From: Coprosoma sp963632935
GTDB taxonomy: Bacteria > Bacillota_I > Bacilli_A > RF39 > UBA660
Direction of reading: 5' to 3'
Length of the DNA: 11,281 nt
Assembly (NCBI GenBank): GCA_963632935.1
Contig: CAVGWA010000027.1
Coordinates: forward strand, 1-11,281
A model generated the notes under the pieces. The model saw nothing but the letters and a program-made list of their open reading frames with translations, was not told the DNA's origin and searched no databases. Numbering within the stretch: position 1 is the stretch's first letter; each line of letters opens with the position of its first letter. Position numbers and translations under genes: made by a program. Shown piece by piece: positions 6,832 through 11,281 of the stretch.

Positions 6832-6938
6832 TTTTATTAACTTAATTCATATAACGGTTTTACCCGGGAGTGATTAGCTCCACTTAGAAAGTAGGAATTA
6901 AATACTATCATAACTTGTTTTCACTATCCAAGCTCACT
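6784..6938 (-). promoter_or_regulatory. T-box leader (proline-specific) controlling proS
   Basis: The leader reads uncharged tRNA-Pro and decides between termination and readthrough into proS. The stem I base is AGTGA (6938-6934) with TCACT (6873-6869), continued by CTTGGA with TCTAAG. The likely specifier is CCU at 6895-6893, on the 3' side just before the proximal stem, as in other T-boxes. The T-box sequence GTTGGTACCGTG (6832-6819 region) contains UGGU; its last U would pair with discriminator base A73, which is the usual base in bacterial tRNA-Pro. Stem I is only about 70 bases, shorter than the typical 90-100. No clear promoter is seen between the T-box and the HD-domain gene. Confidence 0.85.
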
Positions 6939-6977
6939 TTTTATGAGGAAATATTTAACATTCTTTCTTCATCGATT

Positions 6978-7481
6978 TTATAATTTAATAATACTAATAG
7001 CAAATAATAGAAATACATTATATGCATATTTAAGTCTAAATTTAAACTTAATTGAAAGTTCATTAGTAGCAACCACCTTGTCAACCATACTAACAATCCA
7101 ACTTTCCATATATTTAGGAACAGATATATTAACAGGAAACATATGTGATCTAATCATATCTTTTTCTTTAGTCGTTAACTCGAAATTATCTGAAGCTGTT
7201 TTTAAAGCTAATTTCGGGTGTGTAAAATACGAAACAAACTTTTCTTTAACAGTCTCATTTTCACTAATGAAAAAATCATGTAATAAACCACCAATAGCAG
7301 TTTGTTCATAATCCAAATGTAATGCTTTCGCAATCTTATATGAATAATAAGAAACCTTTAAAGAATGTTCAAATCTACTAATTCCATGATGTTCTATTTT
7401 TTTTATCTTTGAAAATTCCTCATTATCCATAACACTACTAATTATATTCATATATTGTAAGTCGTTTTTATGACTACTCAT
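6978..7481 (-). CDS. HD-domain protein, putative phosphohydrolase
   Basis: This 167-residue cytoplasmic protein has the HD superfamily metal-binding pattern: H39 in SRFEHSLKVSYYSYKIA, the HD pair H68-D69 in GGLLHDFF, H113 in IRSHMFPVN, and D134 in SMVDKVVA. A putative divalent-metal phosphohydrolase or phosphodiesterase is therefore likely; the substrate cannot be read from sequence. The start has GAGGTG seven bases upstream and a well-formed promoter at 7507-7535, so it is expressed independently of the DUF3048 gene. It ends 40 bases before the proS T-box. Similar small HD proteins are common next to housekeeping genes in low-GC Firmicutes. The C-terminal residues 140-167 are hydrophobic and basic but too short for a confident membrane call. 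Confidence 0.8.
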   Translation of the reverse strand: MSSHKNDLQYMNIISSVMDNEEFSKIKKIEHHGISRFEHSLKVSYYSYKIAKALHLDYEQTAIGGLLHDFFISENETVKEKFVSYFTHPKLALKTASDNFELTTKEKDMIRSHMFPVNISVPKYMESWIVSMVDKVVATNELSIKFKFRLKYAYNVFLLFAISIIKL

Positions 7482-7506
7482 TATAATTCACCTCAAATAC
7501 TTAAAC

Positions 7507-7535
7507 AGTATATCACAATATAGTGCAAATTACAA
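7507..7535 (-). promoter_or_regulatory. Sigma-A-type promoter for the HD-domain gene
   Basis: On the minus strand TTGTAA (7535-7530), a 17-base spacer, and TATACT (7512-7507). The predicted start is near 7500, about 20 bases before the ATG and just ahead of GAGGTG (7494-7489). Confidence 0.6.
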
Positions 7536-7543
7536 ATTGAGAT

Positions 7544-8602
7544 CTAACTGCTTTCTTCCTCTGTATTTCCTTCTATTTTAAGCTCTTCTGACGGTGGAGT
7601 TATCTGAATAAACGTATTTCCGTCATTAACTTTTATCTCTTTTCCGTCTTTATCAGTGTAAAGTGTTTGACTACTTCTACTTTCTTTTGACCATTTTATT
7701 GGAATAGCATAACCATCAGTTATATAATATCCCTCACCAGAGCCAACATCATCTAATGATAATCTACCATAAGAATCATAAGTGTGTGATGCAATTGGAG
7801 TAATAATAATATTTTTATAAGTATATTGTTTTCCAGTTACGGCATCCACATGAGCAGTCCCTGACATACTTCTTTTATAAACCTTATTTTCACTATCATA
7901 TTCATAACTACTATTAGTATAATACGAATATTTCATAAATACGCTATCCGCTTTTATAGCATCTTCTTTTTTACTTAAATCAACCTCATCAACACTATAA
8001 TTTAAAAGTAAATCTTTATTAGTATCTCTATCATAACCCTTTTCTTTAGCATAAGCCTTTATCTTTTCAATACTAGTAAAAGCTGTATGTTCAGAAGCCT
8101 TATTAAGCGAAGTATCACGCCAAAATACTGATGATGCAGTTAACCCATTTATATTATCAACACCAAGTGATGATATATCTGCCTTAGCTTGATCACTCCA
8201 TCCATAATGAACATAAATAGCATCATTTTCTAAAGCATAATCTAAATAATACGGTCTTGAACTCCTAACAGATCCTATTTTAGCAGTATTTTGATCTTTA
8301 AATAAAGCCATTAATCTAGTAATACCACCTTCTGCTAAAATTTCATAAGTAATATATGCATCCTGCAAACCAGCATGTGGCCAAGCTGCATGATTATTAT
8401 TAATCATAACAGCTATAGGTCTTGATTTAGATTTTTCATCAACAATTTTTAATTTTTTAACAATTTTAACTTTTTTTGCAATATGTTTATCAAATTCTTT
8501 TGGATGAGTCCAATAATAATAAGCTCCTAATCCAAGAATAACTATAAATAAAATTGCAATAATAAACATTCTTTTTTTCTTTTTTTTCCCTCTTTTTGCC
8601 AT
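7544..8602 (-). CDS. DUF3048 (YerB-like) membrane-anchored extracytoplasmic protein
   Basis: This 352-residue protein begins with a very basic stretch (KRGKKKKKR), then one membrane segment at about 12-31 without a lipobox cysteine, so the bulk should face outward as a signal-anchored protein. DUF3048 signatures follow: RPIAVMINNNHAAWPHAGL (61-79), YEILAEGGITRLMALF (86-101), IGSVRSSRPYYLD (109-121), then the C-terminal half with GSGEGYYITDGYAIPIKWSK (287-306) and DGNTFIQITP (327-336). The B. subtilis relative YerB is a lipoprotein of poorly known function; this version uses a membrane helix instead of a lipid anchor. AAGGAGG lies seven bases before the ATG. It stands 95 bases after the phosphodiester-glycosidase-type gene, another exported protein, which suggests a cell-envelope region. 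Biochemical role unknown. Confidence 0.88.
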   Translation of the reverse strand: MAKRGKKKKKRMFIIAILFIVILGLGAYYYWTHPKEFDKHIAKKVKIVKKLKIVDEKSKSRPIAVMINNNHAAWPHAGLQDAYITYEILAEGGITRLMALFKDQNTAKIGSVRSSRPYYLDYALENDAIYVHYGWSDQAKADISSLGVDNINGLTASSVFWRDTSLNKASEHTAFTSIEKIKAYAKEKGYDRDTNKDLLLNYSVDEVDLSKKEDAIKADSVFMKYSYYTNSSYEYDSENKVYKRSMSGTAHVDAVTGKQYTYKNIIITPIASHTYDSYGRLSLDDVGSGEGYYITDGYAIPIKWSKESRSSQTLYTDKDGKEIKVNDGNTFIQITPPSEELKIEGNTEEESS

Positions 8603-8622
8603 AAGATAGCCTCCTTATACAT

Positions 8623-8650
8623 ATTATATAGCAAATATAACTACATAAAA
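8623..8650 (-). promoter_or_regulatory. Possible extended -10 promoter for the DUF3048 gene
   Basis: On the minus strand TGC (8633-8631) directly precedes TATATAAT (8630-8623), which suits an extended -10. No good -35 is found at the correct distance. The start would lie close to 8617, leaving a very short leader before AAGGAGG (8616-8610). Tentative; the rest of the 8603-8697 gap shows no clear terminator. Confidence 0.35.
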
Positions 8651-8697
8651 TAATAATATAAAGTATCTATGTAAATATATGTCTATTTATATAATAA

Positions 8698-9975
8698 TTA
8701 TTCAGTAACTATCCAAGCATCTGGTATTGCTCTTGTAGATTTTTCACCACTACCATTAACAGGTTTATTAACAAGCTCACCATTAATAACTAATCCACAT
8801 GATGTTCCGCCATCCAAATTAGCAGCATTATAAGCACCATATTTCATCATAATTTCAGTAAGTTCTACCATACCAACGCCATCAATACCATGAGAATAAT
8901 CACGGCCATCCATAACTAAAAATAACACTATTCCATCTTGTCTTTGTCCAATAGCACTTCTTGGAGCAGTTCCCCATCCACCATTACCTTTGATAAATGA
9001 TGGTGTACCATTAACAATTAAAAATGGTCCAAATTCAACAGCATCACGAATATTTTTTTCTAAAGCTTGTTTTGATGTCATTTTACCCATAATAAACTTA
9101 TTATCTTTAGTAAAACCTATTACACCACCTGATACCGGAACATTTCCATTATCACTAACTACTTTACCATTTTGAATAACAACACCATGTGGTTTAGCAC
9201 CATTTCCCATATAACCAGGGTCATAAAATCCACTTGCATTCATAGCAACAATAGCTTTATTGTTTTTAGCAATAGTAGTAAGCATCTCACCTTTTGAATT
9301 CATATTAGTAGCTGTTCCTACTTTAACCTTTGAAGCATCATATATAGCAACTAAATAACCTCTCATACCGTCGCCATCAATATTAATTAATTTATACTTT
9401 GCTCCATCTTCATGAGATAAAATTTCTTTCTCATATTTATTTTTATACATTACCTTTGATTTACTATAATCAACAAAATTAATAGCATTTAAGTTAGTAT
9501 CTTCATCAACAGATTCAACATAATTATTTTTAAGTACCTTATCAATTGTTTTTTGACTATAAAACCATTTGGCAAGATATTGATGATTCATAGTTGTCAT
9601 AGCAGTGGTAATAAGCCACTCCCTAAAATTAGAATAAGGTCCATAAAGCAAAAATCCTAATCCGGCTCCTCCAACTAACCCAATACAAATCAAAGTAACA
9701 ACAATCTTTTGCCATAATTTCATTTTTTTATTATTTTTGTTTTCTTTTTTATTATCTTTATTTTCTTTTTCCTCTTTATTTTTTTTCTTAGAGGTTTCTT
9801 TTTTAATTTCTTCTTGTTTAGAAACTTCTTTTTCATAATTATCTAATAACCTATTAATATCAATATCTTTTTTATCAGGGAAAATTTCGTCTAAAGATGG
9901 ATCTTTGACATAATCATCGCTATGTTTAAGTTTTGAATTATCTTCTTCATCAAATAAATATTCATCTTTATGCAT
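8698..9975 (-). CDS. Membrane-anchored phosphodiester glycosidase-domain (NAGPA-like) protein
   Basis: This 425-residue protein has three parts. Residues 1-87 are cytoplasmic and highly charged, with a Lys/Glu/Asn-rich low-complexity stretch at 50-84. One membrane helix follows at about 90-112. The extracytoplasmic domain, from about 195 to the end, is of the phosphodiester glycosidase family (related to human NAGPA and bacterial YngK/DUF2233-like proteins). Family hallmarks are IVAMNASGFYDP (242-253), FGPFLIVNGTP (315-325), APRSAIGQ (337-344), VMDGRDYSHGIDGVGM (354-369) and AANLDGGTSC (384-393). Such domains are thought to cleave sugar phosphodiesters in envelope glycans or polysaccharides; the substrate here is unknown. 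The start overlaps the stop of the upstream small membrane-protein gene by eight bases, so the two are translated together. No typical terminator follows. Confidence 0.87.
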   Translation of the reverse strand: MHKDEYLFDEEDNSKLKHSDDYVKDPSLDEIFPDKKDIDINRLLDNYEKEVSKQEEIKKETSKKKNKEEKENKDNKKENKNNKKMKLWQKIVVTLICIGLVGGAGLGFLLYGPYSNFREWLITTAMTTMNHQYLAKWFYSQKTIDKVLKNNYVESVDEDTNLNAINFVDYSKSKVMYKNKYEKEILSHEDGAKYKLINIDGDGMRGYLVAIYDASKVKVGTATNMNSKGEMLTTIAKNNKAIVAMNASGFYDPGYMGNGAKPHGVVIQNGKVVSDNGNVPVSGGVIGFTKDNKFIMGKMTSKQALEKNIRDAVEFGPFLIVNGTPSFIKGNGGWGTAPRSAIGQRQDGIVLFLVMDGRDYSHGIDGVGMVELTEIMMKYGAYNAANLDGGTSCGLVINGELVNKPVNGSGEKSTRAIPDAWIVTE

Positions 9976-10549
9976 TTTTCTTTACCTCTTCCTTACCAAA
10001 ATATTCTCCATCTTTATCATAATCAATGTAATCTTTATAAACTACAAATTTTGCTTTATTAACTTCTGCATATTTATTATTGTTTTTCTTATTATATTCA
10101 TTATATTCATCAATCAAATCATTATATAATTTAGCATCAGAAATATAATAATTATTAGCCGCTTCATAATTTGCCTTAAATGTTGTACATCTACTATTAG
10201 CCCTAACATCGCCATATTCAATAGTGCAATTTTCTTTTAAATTTTTCGCAGTCGTATCAACTTTTTTAATAGCTGCCTCATAACTTGTAATAAAATCATT
10301 CCAAGCTGTCGCATTAGTAGATAATGTTTCAATATATAAATCTTCTTTATATTCATAAAACTTATTTCTTAAAGTTGAAAATTCATCAACAGATTTATTA
10401 AAATCCGAATATGAATTTAATATTTTATCAGTTTTTTTCTTAGTAACCGCTTTATCTTCTTTTAACCCATTTACCCAAAAACAAGCCCCCACAAATAATA
10501 TAACAATAATTAATAAAACTATTCCAACAATTTTTAACGATTTTTTCAT
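9968..10549 (-). CDS. Small membrane-anchored extracytoplasmic protein, function unknown
   Basis: I place the start at ATG 10549 (193 residues), six bases after GAGGGAG; an in-frame ATG at 10564 has no ribosome site. Residues 2-6 are basic and 7-27 form one hydrophobic segment. It ends in FVGACFW, which could act as a lipobox (Cys23) though it is not the best match. The remainder (30-193) is mostly charged, helical and Tyr/Asn/Lys-rich, with possible coiled-coil stretches at 40-105 and 125-165, and two further cysteines (108 and 121) that could form a disulfide outside the cell. I do not recognise a family. It overlaps the phosphodiester-glycosidase-type gene by eight bases and has a strong promoter upstream, so the pair likely acts together at the envelope. 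Confidence 0.75.
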   Translation of the reverse strand: MKKSLKIVGIVLLIIVILFVGACFWVNGLKEDKAVTKKKTDKILNSYSDFNKSVDEFSTLRNKFYEYKEDLYIETLSTNATAWNDFITSYEAAIKKVDTTAKNLKENCTIEYGDVRANSRCTTFKANYEAANNYYISDAKLYNDLIDEYNEYNKKNNNKYAEVNKAKFVVYKDYIDYDKDGEYFGKEEVKKNA

Positions 10550-10576
10550 AACATACTCCCTCATACTTTCTAATAC

Positions 10577-10605
10577 AATATATCAAAATAAAATAAAAAT
10601 GTAAA
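10577..10605 (-). promoter_or_regulatory. Sigma-A-type promoter for the two-gene envelope operon
   Basis: On the minus strand TTTACA (10605-10600), a spacer of exactly 17 bases, then TATATT (10582-10577); each hexamer differs from consensus at one position. The expected start near 10570 gives a leader of about 20 bases before ATG 10549. The promoter sits just beyond the left side of the insertion-sequence relic. Confidence 0.7.
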
Positions 10606-10639
10606 GGTGATTGAAAAAGAACCAGTAAAATAGAATAAA

Positions 10640-11165
10640 TTTTTTTCGTAATCCTAAGTTTGACAGTTGTAAACCTGCATATCACAACAGATATTGAAAA
10701 TACTTTTTTTATAAAATTTTATCTTGCATTTAATTATGTTAATGATATTACAGGATGTGAATATATGGTAAGATTAAGAACAACAACTGCTAAAAATATT
10801 AAATATTATTCTATTTATAGAAACGAAAAAAATCAAAAAAATACTTCTCACTATTGGAAATGAAAATAAAGTGGCCTTATTAGCTTTTGAATAAAAAAAT
10901 CGATGCTAATACTTATTTTAATAATTGTTTAAATGATATATTGAAAATCATCAACCAATGCTTGAAAAAATTAAAAGAAATGAAAACGTTTGAAGAAAAA
11001 GGGATTGGATATTGTCCAGCTTATACTAGAACGGATTTAATCGATGATTTACATGACATTTTTGGCTTTAGAACAGACTATGAAATAATAAATTATAAAG
11101 ATTTTGAAAAAATTTTTAAAAGTATTAAAACAAGGTGATACTACGCAACTTTTTTGAAATAAAAA
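10640..11165 (+). mobile_element. Internally deleted IS1634-like insertion sequence relic (limits approximate)
   Basis: The stretch holds N- and C-terminal pieces of one transposase with the middle missing. The right limit is set by the point near 11160-11167 where the fibronectin-III reading frame on the other strand stops making sense. The left limit is placed before the transposase fragment and beyond the promoter at 10605. I could not find convincing terminal inverted repeats or a target duplication; only short matches (AGTTG and TATCAC near both ends) are seen. It is the only plus-strand coding remnant in the window. Confidence 0.55.
10765..11138 (+). pseudogene. Transposase remnant, IS1634-like, frameshifted and lacking its catalytic core
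   Basis: Three reading frames in succession make sense together. Frame 1, from ATG 10765, gives MVRLRTTTAKNIKYYSIYRN, like the N-terminus of IS1634-type transposases. A shift in the A-run near 10820 leads to KKILLTIGNENKVALLAFE, matching the family's following KxVxKLGxxxKV-type stretch, with a stop at 10892-10894. A third frame, from about 10890 to the TGA at 11136-11138, gives GYCPAYTRTDLIDDLHDIFG and FRTDYEIINYKDFEKIF, the conserved C-terminus of the same family. Usual members are about 500-600 residues, so some 400 residues, including the DDE catalytic core, are deleted. It cannot be active alone. Family assignment is from remembered motifs, not a search. Confidence 0.65.
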
Positions 11166-11281
11166 AACTCTTACTTTTATATTATAACTTGTTCCATGTG
11201 TTAATTTATCAAATATATAAGTATTGCCGGTTCCGGTAACCCATGTAGAACCACCATCTTTAGAATATTCATATTTTGAAA
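11049..11281 (-). pseudogene. 3' end of a fibronectin type III surface-protein gene, disrupted by the IS relic
   Basis: Reading leftward from the window edge, the open frame starts at 11279 and encodes YEYSKDGGSTWVTGTGNTYI followed by FDKLTHGTSYNIKVRV, the second half of a fibronectin type III repeat as found in large surface proteins. After codon 38 (about 11166) the sequence turns into FLFQKSCVVSPCFN and unrelated residues read from the antisense strand of the transposase relic, with a TAA at 11049-11051. The usual continuation of the repeat (a charged or polar turn after KVRV) is missing, and no continuation is found left of the relic. The gene therefore lost its C-terminus. The 5' part is outside the window. 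Confidence 0.7.

Noticed and set aside
6943..7311. Plus-strand open frame of 122 codons
   Set aside because: It is antisense to the HD-domain gene, whose minus frame has motifs, promoter and ribosome site.
9720..9800. Lys/Asn/Glu-codon repeat in the phosphodiester-glycosidase-type gene as a tandem repeat
   Set aside because: The stretch is low-complexity without a fixed period; it is better described as a charged cytoplasmic tail.
10606..10660. Terminal inverted repeat or target duplication for the IS relic
   Set aside because: Only short, interrupted matches to the right end are seen, not enough to define ends.
10452..10685. Minus-strand open frame of 77 codons
   Set aside because: It crosses the promoter and start of the small membrane-protein gene in another frame and the relic edge; no motif.
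1..11281. tRNA, rRNA or CRISPR array
   Set aside because: No cloverleaf, rRNA-like block or regularly spaced direct repeats were seen on either strand.

Overview
The window is a very AT-rich piece of a low-GC Gram-positive chromosome. It carries spoIIGA and sigE, the SpoIIGA/pro-sigma-E pair of endospore formers, and a T-box leader ahead of proS. The other families present are YitT/DUF2179, DUF3048, an HD-domain protein and a phosphodiester-glycosidase-type protein. Together they suggest an uncultured, probably gut-associated member of the Bacilli (Erysipelotrichales/RF39-like) or a related Firmicute. Exact placement is inference. Every complete gene lies on the minus strand and ends in TAA or TAG; tryptophan is encoded by TGG, so the standard code fits.

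Reading leftward from the right edge: 11049-11281 is the cut-off 3' end of a fibronectin-III surface-protein gene. Its frame runs into a plus-strand relic of an IS1634-like insertion sequence (about 10640-11165) that has lost its catalytic core. A good promoter at 10577-10605 then drives a pair of overlapping genes: a small membrane-anchored extracytoplasmic protein (9968-10549) and a membrane-anchored phosphodiester-glycosidase-domain protein (8698-9975). Next come a DUF3048/YerB-like protein (7544-8602) and an HD-domain hydrolase with its own promoter (6978-7481). A proline T-box with terminator follows (6784-6938), then proS (5088-6767), closed by a terminator (5060-5085).

Below proS lies the sporulation group: spoIIGA (4312-5037) and sigE (3620-4309), two bases apart. 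In this organism they are followed by a glycosyltransferase with a TPR-like tail (2538-3596) and a YitT-family membrane protein (1617-2495), instead of the sigG found next to them in Bacillus. The membrane protease SpoIIGA is expected to trim the short pro-region of SigE.

At the left edge is the 5' part (412 codons) of a secreted or surface protein gene (1-1236), whose 3' end is outside the window. The 365-bp gap upstream of it is the most interesting stretch. A well-formed promoter aimed at the surface gene lies between perfect 19-bp inverted repeats (1267-1285 and 1415-1433). Each repeat is part of a larger dyad that looks like a tyrosine-recombinase core site. I read this as a candidate invertible promoter that would switch the surface protein on and off. 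No recombinase gene is in the window.
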